A stretch of 64,000 bases of DNA from DATIRA01 sp963766505 (GCA_963766505.1 CAVYAL010000004.1:226812-290811), one strand, 5' to 3'. Counted from the first letter of the stretch, positions 46,178 through 54,490 are shown. Notes: generated by a model not told the origin, from the letters alone. Made by a program: numbers and translations.

Positions 46178-46483
46178 ATGTCACGGCATTTTGATTGGGA
46201 CGCTCTCAAGGCCGCGGAAAGCGGATTTATGAAGAAACGAATTCGTTACGAGAATGAACCCATAGGTCCGGTGGAAATCATCCCGGATTTCCTTCCTTCA
46301 CCTGAGGAGCTTGCGCACGAAGACGATGGCGTGAAGATCACGCTGTCGCTGAGTCGCCGTAGCGTCGATTTTTTCAAGGCGGAAGCCGCGCGGCGCAACA
46401 GTTCCTACCAGCGGATGATCCGCCGGCTTCTGGATGCATATGCAGCCAGGCATTCGGCTGAGATCACACGCCGCAAGGGATAA
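46178..46483 (+). CDS. CopG/ribbon-helix-helix antitoxin-like protein, no toxin seen
   Basis: A 101-residue protein whose C-terminal half (VKITLSLSRRSVDFFKAEAA, then YQRMIRRLLDAYA) is a ribbon-helix-helix domain of the CopG/BrnA antitoxin kind. Codon use and base composition around it are less GC-rich than the neighbours, a sign of transfer. Neither flank encodes a BrnT- or RelE-like toxin, so it appears orphaned. The stop codon merges with the AAAGGGGACAGATTTATTTG element (TAAAGGGG). Confidence 0.72.
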   Translation: MSRHFDWDALKAAESGFMKKRIRYENEPIGPVEIIPDFLPSPEELAHEDDGVKITLSLSRRSVDFFKAEAARRNSSYQRMIRRLLDAYAARHSAEITRRKG

Positions 46484-46501
46484 AGGGGACAGATTTATTT
46501 G
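46482..46501 (+). repeat. AAAGGGGACAGATTTATTTG element
   Basis: An exact copy of the element seen inverted at 36033-36101, touching the stop codon of the CopG-type gene. Confidence 0.85.
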
Positions 46502-46513
46502 GCCGAGCCAACG

Positions 46514-46666
46514 CCCTCACCCGGCCTTCGGCCACCCTCTCCCAGCTTCGCCGGGAGAGGGCAAGACGTGAATCCCGTCCTGCCCTCCCTCTCCCGCCCT
46601 GCGGGAGAGGGTTGGGGTGAGGGCCTGCTCCCTCTCCCGCTCTGCGGGAGAGGGTTGGGGTGAGGG
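46514..46666 (+). repeat. Array of three CCCTCTCCC-GGGAGAGGG palindromes
   Basis: Left end CCCTCACCCGGCCTTCGGCC, right end GGGTGAGGG (46658-46666), adjacent to the stop codon of the lipoprotein gene at 46668. The first unit lacks the usual tail. Confidence 0.88.
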
Positions 46667-46667
46667 C

Positions 46668-47309
46668 CTACTTCTTCTCTTCGACCGACTCCTGCGCCGG
46701 CATCGATTCCACGGGCTGGCCGGTGGCATCCACCTCGGGCGCGGCTTTCTCCGATGCGGCCATTTCACCGACGACCACCGGAATCGAAAACGCCCGCGCC
46801 TCGGTCTGCACCGGCGTGATCATCTGCGCGGAAACCCCGAAGTAGTAAAGGCCGGAGCCATCCGCCTGGGCGAGCACCTTCGCCGTGTACACCTCGCCCG
46901 CCTCCACCGACTCGAAGGCAAACCGGCCGTCGCCGACGATCGTCAGGCCCTCGATGCCCGTGACCTCCACTTCGAGCTTGTCGGCCGGCAGCCTCGGCAC
47001 GAACGCGAGTTCGACCTCGAACGGCTGGCCGACGGAAGGCTTGGCCAGCACGTCGTACTTGAGATCGACCGGCGCGGAACTCTTGCCCGACTCGACCGCC
47101 GTGGCATGGTGCTTCAGCTTTTCCGCCGCTGCCGCTGCGGCCGGGTCGACCGCCACCGGAGGCGCGGTCTGCTGCGCTGCCGGCGCCGCCGGTCCGGTCG
47201 TGTCGGCCACTTGCTGCTCGGCGTCCTTGCCACAGCCCGCCGCGACAGCGACGGAAGCAAGTACCGCGACGAAGGACGCAATCCGCAGGCTCGAATTCAG
47301 TGCTTTCAT
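46668..47309 (-). CDS. Predicted lipoprotein of unknown function
   Basis: The 213-residue product has a lipoprotein signal (SVAVAAGC, Cys as first mature residue), an Ala/Pro/Gln-rich linker (about 30-70) and a beta-rich domain (about 85-185) with VELAFVPRLPADKLEVEVTG and SGLYYFGVSAQMI. I do not recognise the family. It lies 15 bases downstream of the metalloprotease-like lipoprotein gene on the same strand, so the two are probably co-expressed. ATG 47309 is chosen for the signal. Confidence 0.75.
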   Translation of the reverse strand: MKALNSSLRIASFVAVLASVAVAAGCGKDAEQQVADTTGPAAPAAQQTAPPVAVDPAAAAAAEKLKHHATAVESGKSSAPVDLKYDVLAKPSVGQPFEVELAFVPRLPADKLEVEVTGIEGLTIVGDGRFAFESVEAGEVYTAKVLAQADGSGLYYFGVSAQMITPVQTEARAFSIPVVVGEMAASEKAAPEVDATGQPVESMPAQESVEEKK

Positions 47310-47323
47310 GGCTGTCTCTACCC

Positions 47324-49030
47324 TCAACCGCTCAGCGTGACGTTGATGCAGGTCCGTGGACGGCTGCCGAAAAAAGGATCGGGCTCGATGTGGCTGTACT
47401 CGTAGACCTCGAGGACATAGTCGCCCGGCGCCAGGCTGCCCTGGTAGATCTCCTCGTTCGGCGCGATGAACGCGGACGAATCGAAGAAGCCGGAGCGGAA
47501 GATGACGAGGTCCGGGTCCGGCACCGGATTGACTGGATCGCCCGGCAAGGCGACGTAGGACGCACGAATCGTCACCGTGCGCGTTCCCGACAGGCTGAAC
47601 CGCAGGAACCTCCGGTTGCCGAGCCGGTTGTAAGTGCCGAGAGAGGCATCGCTGCAGACGCGGACCGCGGGTCCGTTCAGCGACAGGTCCGAATAGACCG
47701 GCAACGTGTCCCCGGATCCGCCATCGTTGGTCTCGGTCGTCGCATAAGGGTCCATCGCCGACCCGACCATGTCCTGGTTCTCGACCAGTGCATCGACCGC
47801 CGCGGCCGGGACGCCAGGACGCGACTTCAACCCGACGATGAACGGGAAAATGCTGGTGAGCGGCGCGCCACTCGCGAGTTCGTCGCGCATCACGCTCCAG
47901 ATCGGCGCGAAGCCGATCGAGGTCGTGTCGCCGGCCTCGTCGGCCGTGTCGTAGAGGTCCCAGACGATCGCCTGCACCGACGCCTCGATGAACCAGCCGC
48001 GCGCGGGCCAGTTGCTGGTCTCCAGGCTGAAGTGGGAGTCCGAGCCCTGCCGGGTCCCGAACGAGTCGCGATAGAGGGGATCGGACAGCACCATCGCCGC
48101 GAACGCATTCGAAAAGCCCTCGCTGAACGCGAGCCGCAGGTCGAGCTTTTCCTGCAGCGAGTGCGAACCGCCGGTCGTGTCCGTGCGTCCGAGCCGGTCC
48201 TCCAGGTAATGCTGGAACTCATGGGCAATCACGTGCGCGTCGTATTCGTCGGTGTCCACGTTCTGCACGCCCAGAACGTAGATGCCCGCAGGCGCGCCCA
48301 CCGCGAACGCCTCCGAACGATACGACGTGGTGACGATGTCGCCGATCGCGGGCCGGAAATCCTCCGATGCGCGGTTGTTCGGGCTCCAGTAGAAACCCAG
48401 CGGCGGAAACGCGAGCGTCGCGTCGCCTTCGGACAGCATGAACTGCACGGCCTCGTAGGCCGTATCCAGGATCGCAAAAGGCCCCGCGGTGCGGGTCGCG
48501 GGGTCGTAGCCGCCCGCGAAACCCAGCCAGCCCGAGGTCGCCCGCAGGTTCAGCGTCCGCGAGGCCGTGCCGGTGTCGAACACCGAGCTGTCGAGCGCGT
48601 AGAGCGCGTTGCCGTTCGTATTGTTGTAGACGGCCAGGTCCCAGCTCGCCGGCTGGCCGGCGGCCGCCTGCACCCGGGACTGCGCCTTCACGCGCACCCG
48701 CACGCTGGTGTTCGCAGGCGCCGCGAACGAGTAGTTGCCCGAGGTATCCGTAACGGTTGTCGCGAGCACCGCGCCGCTCGACCCGTCCAGCAGCTCCACG
48801 ATCGCCTGGCGCACCGGGGACTGGAACGTCGCGAGGTACTCGAGCCCGTTGCCGACGCTCGAACTGAATGGAACGCGGTCGTAGGTCACGCGGCCGCTGA
48901 GCGTGCCGGCCGAGGGTGGTGGCACGATGCCACCATCGTCGCCGCCGCCTCCCCCGCCGCAGGCAGCCTGCAGCACCAGCAGAGGGCCGAGCAGCCAGGC
49001 TCTCGAGCGCAAAAGCCCTAGTAAAGTCAC
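47324..49030 (-). CDS. Lipoprotein with zinc-metalloprotease motif HEFQH
   Basis: A 568-residue lipoprotein: signal ending LVLQAACGGGG, a carboxypeptidase-regulatory-like beta domain (about 40-120, TDTSGNYSFAAPANTSVRV), then a protease-like domain with VIAHEFQHYLEDRLG and, about 35 residues on, LAFSEGFSNAFAAMV, whose Glu could be the third zinc ligand. A C-terminal beta domain (about 450-568) resembles pre-peptidase C domains (PGDYVLEVYEYS). The substrate is unknown. The start is GTG 49030. Confidence 0.8.
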   Translation of the reverse strand: MTLLGLLRSRAWLLGPLLVLQAACGGGGGGDDGGIVPPPSAGTLSGRVTYDRVPFSSSVGNGLEYLATFQSPVRQAIVELLDGSSGAVLATTVTDTSGNYSFAAPANTSVRVRVKAQSRVQAAAGQPASWDLAVYNNTNGNALYALDSSVFDTGTASRTLNLRATSGWLGFAGGYDPATRTAGPFAILDTAYEAVQFMLSEGDATLAFPPLGFYWSPNNRASEDFRPAIGDIVTTSYRSEAFAVGAPAGIYVLGVQNVDTDEYDAHVIAHEFQHYLEDRLGRTDTTGGSHSLQEKLDLRLAFSEGFSNAFAAMVLSDPLYRDSFGTRQGSDSHFSLETSNWPARGWFIEASVQAIVWDLYDTADEAGDTTSIGFAPIWSVMRDELASGAPLTSIFPFIVGLKSRPGVPAAAVDALVENQDMVGSAMDPYATTETNDGGSGDTLPVYSDLSLNGPAVRVCSDASLGTYNRLGNRRFLRFSLSGTRTVTIRASYVALPGDPVNPVPDPDLVIFRSGFFDSSAFIAPNEEIYQGSLAPGDYVLEVYEYSHIEPDPFFGSRPRTCINVTLSG

Positions 49031-49077
49031 GGAGTTACCGAGAAGACCGAAGACGGTGGCGAGGATATCACTGGTGC

Positions 49078-49096
49078 AAAGGGGACAGACCCCTTT
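49078..49096. terminator. AAAGGGG-ACAGA-CCCCTTT hairpin after galE
   Basis: A 7-base stem with a five-base loop, a variant of the AAAGGGGACAGA element, directly after the galE stop on the minus strand. It could end galE transcripts, although the U-run is short. Confidence 0.5.
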
Positions 49097-50098
49097 TTAC
49101 TGCTGCCGGCTGAGTTCCGGCTCGCGCTGCAATCGACGTTCCCAGTCGAGCTGCGTGCGGACGATCAGCTCCAGGTCGTCGCAGCGCGGCGTCCAGCCGA
49201 GCACTTCGCGGATCCGCTCGGCGTGCGCCACAAGCGATGGCGGATCACCGGCCCGACGCGGTTCCTCGGCGACATCGAGCGCCGCGCCGTTCACACGCTC
49301 CACCATCTGCAGCACCTCGCGGACGCTGTAGCCGTGACCGTAGCCGCAGTTGAGCGTCGTCGAACTACCGCCACCACGCAGGTAATCGAGCGCCTTCAGG
49401 TGCGCGTCCGCGAGATCCTCGACGTGGATGTAGTCGCGCACGCCCGTCCCGTCGGGCGTCGGGTAGTCCGTGCCGAAGATCGACACCCGTGGCCGAACGC
49501 CGACCGCCGCCTGGCAGGCCACTTTTACGAGCAGCGTCGCGTTCGGCGCCGTGTGGCCGATGCGCCCGCCCGGATCGCTGCCCGCCACGTTGAAGTAACG
49601 CAGCGCCACGTAGCGCAGGTCCGAGGCCGCTGCCAGGTCGCGCAACATCCACTCGCTCATCAGCTTCGAGAGGCCGTAGGGATTGATCGGCGCAGTGGGC
49701 GAATCCTCCCTCGCGAGGCCCTGCTCGGGAATTCCATAGACTGCGGCGGTCGAGGAGAAGACGAAGTGCTTCACGCCGGATCGGTCGCAGCACTCGAGCA
49801 GGTTGCGCGTCGCGCAGGTGTTGTTGCCGTAGTACTTGAGCGGGTTCGAGACCGACTCCGGCACGATCGTGTGCGCGGCGAAGTGCATCACCGTCTGCAC
49901 CTCGTGCTCGGCCAGCACGCGGGTCACGAGTTCGCGATCCGCGGTGTCGCCGACCACGAGCGGCGCGCCGAGTACCGCGCTGCGGAATCCGCTCGAGAGG
50001 TTGTCCAGCACGACGACGCGCTCGCCCCGCTCGCGGAGCTGGCGCGCCACGTGGCTGCCGATGTAGCCGGCGCCGCCGGTGACGAGGATCGATGACAT
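49097..50098 (-). CDS. galE: UDP-glucose 4-epimerase GalE
   Basis: GalE interconverts UDP-glucose and UDP-galactose, supplying galactose for surface polysaccharide. The 333-residue SDR enzyme has LVTGGAGYIGSHVARQL (NAD binding), the catalytic YGLSK (Tyr-x3-Lys), FSSTAAVYG and RYFNVAGSDP. It stands alone on the minus strand. No other sugar genes adjoin it, though polysaccharide-linked genes lie 8 kb away. Confidence 0.95.
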   Translation of the reverse strand: MSSILVTGGAGYIGSHVARQLRERGERVVVLDNLSSGFRSAVLGAPLVVGDTADRELVTRVLAEHEVQTVMHFAAHTIVPESVSNPLKYYGNNTCATRNLLECCDRSGVKHFVFSSTAAVYGIPEQGLAREDSPTAPINPYGLSKLMSEWMLRDLAAASDLRYVALRYFNVAGSDPGGRIGHTAPNATLLVKVACQAAVGVRPRVSIFGTDYPTPDGTGVRDYIHVEDLADAHLKALDYLRGGGSSTTLNCGYGHGYSVREVLQMVERVNGAALDVAEEPRRAGDPPSLVAHAERIREVLGWTPRCDDLELIVRTQLDWERRLQREPELSRQQ

Positions 50099-50204
50099 AT
50101 TCCGAATGCTATTGAAGGATCGTCCCCGCGCCTAGCCGCGCCGCGAGAAACGCGTCACAGACCCGCCGCCCGATGCCGCGATTGACCAGCGCAGCGCCGC
50201 CGAC

Positions 50205-50612
50205 CTACGCAATGAATGGATTGACGATTCGAAGCCGCCGATCAATCAGCTGCCCATGCTGGAAGTCTTCCGAATAGAGCTGGTCGCATCCCGCAAGCAG
50301 TGCGCTCGCAACCACGAGCGAATCGTAGATTGAATATCCGTAACGCCGAACGAGATCGAGCGCACGGTCGTGCGTTTCGACGGTCAGAGGCTGTACGCTG
50401 CACACGCGGCGGATCGTGCCCAGGATTGCGCGGACCTCTTTCAGAGGCATGCGGAGCTTGCGGGTGGTCACCGCCGCGAACTCATTGAGCACTTGAACGC
50501 TGATTGTGCCCTTACCTGCCAGCAGCGCTTCCGCGCGATCGGCCCTCGCTGCGTCCGCCGAAAGCAGGTACAGCAGGACATTCGTGTCGAAGAACGGCTC
50601 AGCGGCGCTCAT
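50205..50612 (-). CDS. vapC: VapC-type PIN-domain toxin (pair 1)
   Basis: The 135-residue PIN nuclease has the acidic active-site residues in FFDTNVLLYLLS, VLNEFAAV, YSIYDSLVVASAL and YSEDFQHG. VapC toxins cut tRNA or rRNA. It overlaps the AbrB-type antitoxin gene by 14 bases, the normal toxin-antitoxin layout. Confidence 0.9.
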   Translation of the reverse strand: MSAAEPFFDTNVLLYLLSADAARADRAEALLAGKGTISVQVLNEFAAVTTRKLRMPLKEVRAILGTIRRVCSVQPLTVETHDRALDLVRRYGYSIYDSLVVASALLAGCDQLYSEDFQHGQLIDRRLRIVNPFIA

Positions 50613-50832
50613 GCGCCTCGAGCCGATCGAACTTGAACGACGCGGGCAGACGGCCCCGGTACTTCCTGAGCCTTGCCACGAGTTCGCGCGAATCGGGCGC
50701 CCGCGAGACTTCGAAAGACCTGGCGCCAGCGACCTGGATTTCGACCTGGTCGCCCTCCTTCAGGCCGAGGACTTCAACGACCGCCGCGGGCAGACGAACG
50801 GCGAGACTATTGCCCCACTTCGAGACCTGCAT
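50599..50832 (-). CDS. AbrB/MazE-type antitoxin (pair 1)
   Basis: A 77-residue protein with the swapped-hairpin DNA-binding motif MQVSKWGNSLAVRLPAAVVE and LGLKEGDQVEIQ. The C-terminal part (residues about 45-77) should wrap the toxin. ATG 50832 has AGGTGG upstream; an upstream ATG at 50856 would lie within the operator. It is paired with the PIN toxin at 50205. Confidence 0.88.
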   Translation of the reverse strand: MQVSKWGNSLAVRLPAAVVEVLGLKEGDQVEIQVAGARSFEVSRAPDSRELVARLRKYRGRLPASFKFDRLEAHERR

Positions 50833-50847
50833 TGATCCACCTCGTTG

Positions 50848-50872
50848 GATATACATATTCGAAAAGTATATC
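50848..50872 (-). promoter_or_regulatory. Operator/promoter of toxin-antitoxin pair 1
   Basis: GATATAC (50848-50854) and GTATATC (50866-50872) form an inverted repeat with an 11-base centre. TATACT on the minus strand (50870-50865) may be the -10, so antitoxin binding would cover the promoter. Confidence 0.55.
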
Positions 50873-50938
50873 TAGAGCGTCGGTGGGCGCCAGATGAATT
50901 TCTGGCGAATTGCTGCCCGATTTCCGGAATCAAATAAT

Positions 50939-50958
50939 CAAATAAATCTGTCCCCTTT
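50939..50958 (-). repeat. CAAATAAATCTGTCCCCTTT element
   Basis: Same 20-base element as at 36033, 46482 and 51016, in the orientation opposite to 46482. Confidence 0.85.
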
Positions 50959-50968
50959 GGGTGCCGCA

Positions 50969-51006
50969 CCCTCTCCCGCGTCAGCGGGAGAGGGCCGGGG
51001 TGAGGG
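50969..51006 (+). repeat. Single CCCTCTCCC-GGGAGAGGG palindrome
   Basis: One unit with tail GGGTGAGGG (50998-51006), lying between two copies of the CAAATAAATCTGTCCCC element. Confidence 0.8.
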
Positions 51007-51014
51007 CTCTTCAA

Positions 51015-52034
51015 TCAAATAAATCTGTCCCCTTTGCTGGGAGCAAGGGGCGGTTCCTGCATCGCGGCCAGCTGCTCGCGCAGGTTCAGCACGTGCTGCT
51101 CCCAGAACTTCGGCTCCTCGAACCAGGGGAACGCGATCGGAAACGCGGGATCGTCCCAGCGCCGCGCCAGCCAGCCGGCGTAATTCATGATCCGGAGCGT
51201 CCTGAGCGGCTCGAGCAGCGCGAGCTCCCGGTAATCGAAGTCCGCGAACGCAGCGTAGCCCTCGAGCAGGTCCCCGAGCTGCTCACTCATCTCCTCCCGC
51301 GACCCGGAAATCAGCATCCACAGGTCCTGCATCGCCGGGCCGGTCATGCAGTCGTCGAGGTCCACGAAGTGCGGCCCGGCGTCCGTCCAGAGCACGTTCC
51401 CGGGATGGCAGTCCCCGTGCAGCCGCGTCACCCGGTACGGGGTCAGCTCCGCAAAGCGCTGCTCGACGAGCCCGAGCAGGTCCTCGGCCAGCGTCTCGTA
51501 GGCCTGCTCGATGTGCGGCGGTATCCAGCCGGCGTCGAGCAGGTAGTCCATCGTCTCGCCGCCGAGCACCCGCCAGTCGAGGTGCGGACGGTAGCGGAAC
51601 GTCCGGGTCGCACCGATCGCGTGGATGCGCCCGAGGAAACGCCCCATCTGCGCACGCTCGTCCGCGCGCCCGAGCTCCGGCCAGCGTCCGCCCTGGCGCG
51701 GATAGACCGCGTAGCGGAATCCCTCGGCCTCGAACAGCGATCGGCCGTCCTTGACGACCGGCGGCACCACCGGCACCTCCGCCGCGGCAAGCTCGAGCGC
51801 AAACGCGTGCTCCTCGAGGATCGCGGGGGTCGGCCACCGTCCAGGCCGGTAGAACTTCGCCACGACCGGCGTGGCCTCATCGAGCCCTACCTGGTAGACG
51901 CGGTTCTCGTAGCTGTTGAGCGCCAGCACGCGCCCGTCGCAGCGGTGCCCGAGCGCCTCCACGGCGGTGATGACCACGTCCGGCGTCAGCGTCGTGTACG
52001 GATGCTCCGCCGTAGCGGGGTTCGAGCTGTCCAT
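51015..52034 (-). CDS. srkA: Stress response kinase SrkA (YihE/RdoA)
   Basis: SrkA is a Ser/Thr kinase of aminoglycoside phosphotransferase fold that counters stress-induced death. The 339-residue protein has LNSYENRVYQVGLDEA, the catalytic RLHGDCHPGNVLW and metal-binding FVDLDDCMTGPAMQDLW. The C-terminal codons KGDRFI and the TGA come from the 20-base element at 51016-51035, so the native end has been replaced or extended by the repeat. The kinase core is complete. Confidence 0.94.
   Translation of the reverse strand: MDSSNPATAEHPYTTLTPDVVITAVEALGHRCDGRVLALNSYENRVYQVGLDEATPVVAKFYRPGRWPTPAILEEHAFALELAAAEVPVVPPVVKDGRSLFEAEGFRYAVYPRQGGRWPELGRADERAQMGRFLGRIHAIGATRTFRYRPHLDWRVLGGETMDYLLDAGWIPPHIEQAYETLAEDLLGLVEQRFAELTPYRVTRLHGDCHPGNVLWTDAGPHFVDLDDCMTGPAMQDLWMLISGSREEMSEQLGDLLEGYAAFADFDYRELALLEPLRTLRIMNYAGWLARRWDDPAFPIAFPWFEEPKFWEQHVLNLREQLAAMQEPPLAPSKGDRFI
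51016..51035 (-). repeat. CAAATAAATCTGTCCCCTTT element inside the srkA 3' end
   Basis: An exact copy of the element; read on the minus strand it encodes the last SrkA residues and part of the stop codon. Confidence 0.88.
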
Positions 52035-52141
52035 GGACCTGTGCCTGCCGCGCGGAATCGCCCGCGCGTCAGCATAACTTCGTCACTCCGAGGGCGGCAC
52101 CCGCATTAATATCGTGCGGATACCCGACCCGGCACCCGAAC

Positions 52142-53845
52142 TTGGCATTTCGCTCACTCCGACCCCGCTCGCTCAGCGGCCTGCTGCTGCTCGGTTTCGC
52201 CGTCGTGGCGCTGCCGCTGCTGCTCGGGACCGTCAGCGCGGCGATCGAGATGCGGAACCTCGCCGCCGCCAGCGAGCGCCTGGTGCTGAACGGCGTCGCG
52301 GCCACGCAGTACACGCAGGCGCTGGTGCGGCAGGTCGCGGCGCTCGAGCGCACGGCCCGGCTCTACCAGATCCTCAGGCGCCCGGTGCTGCTCGAGACCT
52401 TCGAGCAGAACCGCCAGCTCTTCGAGCAGACGCTCGACGGCCTCGAGGCGCTGCCGGGCGATCCTGCCCGCGCCGAGGTGATCGGCGGCCTGCGCGGGAC
52501 GACCGCCAACATCTCCGCCGGGCTCGCCTCCGAGGACGCCGCCCAGCTGAACGAGTCGCTGCGCGGATTCACGCAGCTCTCGAAAGACGCCGGAAGGCTC
52601 TCGACGCTCGCGAGCGAGCAGACCGACCGCGAGCTCAAGGCGCTGCAGACCGACACCGAGGACGCGCGCCGACGGCTGCTGTGGCAGACCGTCGGGCTGG
52701 TGCCCGTCACGCTCGGGCTCGTGTTCGTGTTCACGATGCTGCTCGGCCGCCCGATCCGGCAGATCGACGAGGCCATCGGCGACATCGGTCACGGGCGCCT
52801 CGGCAACGCAGTCGCCGTGCAGGGTCCCTCGGACCTGCGCGCGCTCGGCCGCCAGCTCGAGTGGCTGCGCCAGCGGCTCACCGACGTCGCCGAGGAGCGC
52901 AACCGCTTCCTGCGGCACATGTCGCACGAGCTGAAGACCCCGCTCGCGAGCATCCGCGAGGGCACGGAGCTGCTGCTCGAAGGCGCAGTGGGCCCGCTCG
53001 AGCCCGAGCAGCGCGAGGTGGCCGGAATCCTGCGCGAGAACAGCCTGCAGCTGCAGCGCCTGATCGAGAACCTGCTCTCCTACAGCGAGTGGCAGGCGCG
53101 GCGCGGCGAGCTCGACCTCGGCGAAGTGAACCTGCGACAGGTGACGAAGAACGCGATCGACGCCTACCAGCTGCCGATCAACGCCCACCGGCTGCGGCTC
53201 GAGCAGCAGGTGGAAGACATCACGCTGACCGCCGACCGCGCCAAGCTGCAGCTGATCCTCGACAACCTGATCTCGAACGCGGTCAAGTTCACGCCTGATG
53301 GCGGGACGATCTATATCTCCGCGCGGCTGGAGGACGGAGAAGAGCCCTCACCCTACCCTCTCCCGCTCACGCGGGAGAGGGAAACAGAAGAACCGACGTC
53401 GGCTCCCCTCCCTCTCCCGCCTGAGCGGGAGAGGGCCGGGGTGAGGGCCTCTGGTTCTCCCCCTCTCCCGCCTGAGCGGGAGAGGGCCGGGGTGAGGGCT
53501 TCTGGCTCTCCCCCTCTCCCGCCTGAGCGGGAGAGGGCCGGGGTGAGGGCTTCTGGTTCTCCCCCTCTCCCGCCTGAGCGGGAGAGGGTTGGGGTGAGGG
53601 CCATGGTCGTGATTGACGTCGCCGACACGGGCCCCGGCATCCCGCCCGAGCAGCGCGAGAAAATCTATGAGGCCTTCTACCAGGGCCCGACGCCGCAAGG
53701 CGGACTGGTCCGCGGCACCGGCATCGGGCTCTCCGTCGCGCAGGAGTTCGTGCAGGCGCAGGGCGGCACGATCGAGATCGTGGACGGGGAATTCCCCGGC
53801 GCACATTTCAGGGTGAAGTTGCCGACGCGGGCTCACCAGGCATGA
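52142..53845 (+). CDS. glrK: GlrK/QseE-like sensor histidine kinase with an in-frame palindrome array
   Basis: The 567-residue inner membrane kinase has a membrane segment at about 10-35 (LSGLLLLGFAVVALPLLLG), a periplasmic helical domain, a second segment near 185-205, HAMP, H box RHMSHELKTPLASIREG, N box LILDNLISNAVKFTPDGG, DTGPGIP and GTGIGLSVAQEF. Between the N box and DTGPGIP lie about 85 extra residues encoded by a repeat array (53345-53600), with 17-residue units PLPPERERAGVRASGSP. Whether the ATPase domain tolerates this is unknown. The likely start is TTG 52142; no good ribosome site is seen. qseG-like and glrR genes follow after a toxin pair. Confidence 0.88.
   Translation: MAFRSLRPRSLSGLLLLGFAVVALPLLLGTVSAAIEMRNLAAASERLVLNGVAATQYTQALVRQVAALERTARLYQILRRPVLLETFEQNRQLFEQTLDGLEALPGDPARAEVIGGLRGTTANISAGLASEDAAQLNESLRGFTQLSKDAGRLSTLASEQTDRELKALQTDTEDARRRLLWQTVGLVPVTLGLVFVFTMLLGRPIRQIDEAIGDIGHGRLGNAVAVQGPSDLRALGRQLEWLRQRLTDVAEERNRFLRHMSHELKTPLASIREGTELLLEGAVGPLEPEQREVAGILRENSLQLQRLIENLLSYSEWQARRGELDLGEVNLRQVTKNAIDAYQLPINAHRLRLEQQVEDITLTADRAKLQLILDNLISNAVKFTPDGGTIYISARLEDGEEPSPYPLPLTRERETEEPTSAPLPLPPERERAGVRASGSPPLPPERERAGVRASGSPPLPPERERAGVRASGSPPLPPERERVGVRAMVVIDVADTGPGIPPEQREKIYEAFYQGPTPQGGLVRGTGIGLSVAQEFVQAQGGTIEIVDGEFPGAHFRVKLPTRAHQA
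53345..53600 (+). repeat. Five-unit palindrome array inside the kinase gene
   Basis: The array starts CCCTCACCC (53345-53353) and ends GGGTGAGGG (53592-53600). The last four units repeat every 51 bases (17 codons), in contrast to 44-47 at other loci, and the reading frame stays open throughout. Confidence 0.92.
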
Positions 53846-54225
53846 CGATCTATGTCGCAGGCGGCGAAATCCGTCCCCTTGTAGAGCAGCGCCTCGTCGA
53901 GCGTCCATGCCAGCGCATACGAGAAACAGTCACCAAAATTGAGGCCGGCCGGGTGCCGACCCTTGCCGAAACGCCGGTAGGCGTCGCGAGCCACCATCCC
54001 CTGCTCGGCATCCACCGGCACGAGCTCGATCGCGGCCTTGGCAACGAACAGGTCCAGGTCCCGCACCGCGTCGGGACCGAACCGGGCCTCCAGCACGATC
54101 GCCGCCTCGACGTAAGAAGCGACAGACATCAGCCGCCTCGGTGCGGCGTCGATCGCCGCGATCAAGGCCTCCCGCTCAGGCTCGTCCTGCAGAACCGCCA
54201 GCACGGCGGAAGTGTCGAGCACCAT
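53833..54225 (-). CDS. vapC: VapC-type PIN-domain toxin (pair 2)
   Basis: The 130-residue PIN nuclease shows MVLDTSAVLAVLQDEPE, VASYVEAAIVLEARFG, LNFGDCFSYALA and LYKGTDFAACD, which together give the four acidic residues. It is coupled to the upstream antitoxin by TGATG. It is convergent with, and overlaps by 13 bases, the kinase gene, and with its antitoxin separates glrK from the qseG-like gene. Confidence 0.92.
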   Translation of the reverse strand: MVLDTSAVLAVLQDEPEREALIAAIDAAPRRLMSVASYVEAAIVLEARFGPDAVRDLDLFVAKAAIELVPVDAEQGMVARDAYRRFGKGRHPAGLNFGDCFSYALAWTLDEALLYKGTDFAACDIDRHAW

Positions 54226-54479
54226 CAGCCGGGTATTCCCTGCGGGTCGTACCCGAGGATTTCGTCAGGCGCCCGCGCATCCCGGACGGGCAGCGCCGCG
54301 CAGTGCAGAGCGATCTCGTTCAGCTCCTCGCGAAGGCGATGCCTGGACCTCACTCGTTTCAACCGTTCCAGGCGTTCCTGCAGCGCATGGATCACCGCGT
54401 CCGTCTTGGACTCACCGGTCAGCGCAGCAACAGCCGTGGCGAGTTCCTCCGCTTCGCGATTCCTGATGTTGAGCGCCAT
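54225..54479 (-). CDS. vapB: VapB-type antitoxin (pair 2)
   Basis: An 84-residue protein of the VapB/PSK-operon regulator family: MALNIRNREAEELATAVAAL and TGESKTDAVIHALQERLERL form the DNA-binding N-terminus, and the tail (ILGYDPQGIP) should contact VapC. ATG 54479 gives the family start; the frame extends upstream without similarity. Confidence 0.9.
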   Translation of the reverse strand: MALNIRNREAEELATAVAALTGESKTDAVIHALQERLERLKRVRSRHRLREELNEIALHCAALPVRDARAPDEILGYDPQGIPG

Positions 54480-54490
54480 TTGATCAACCT

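Noticed and set aside
46482..51035. A composite transposon bounded by inverted 20-base elements
   Set aside because: No transposase lies inside and no target duplication could be recognised; kept only as a remark under the repeat family.
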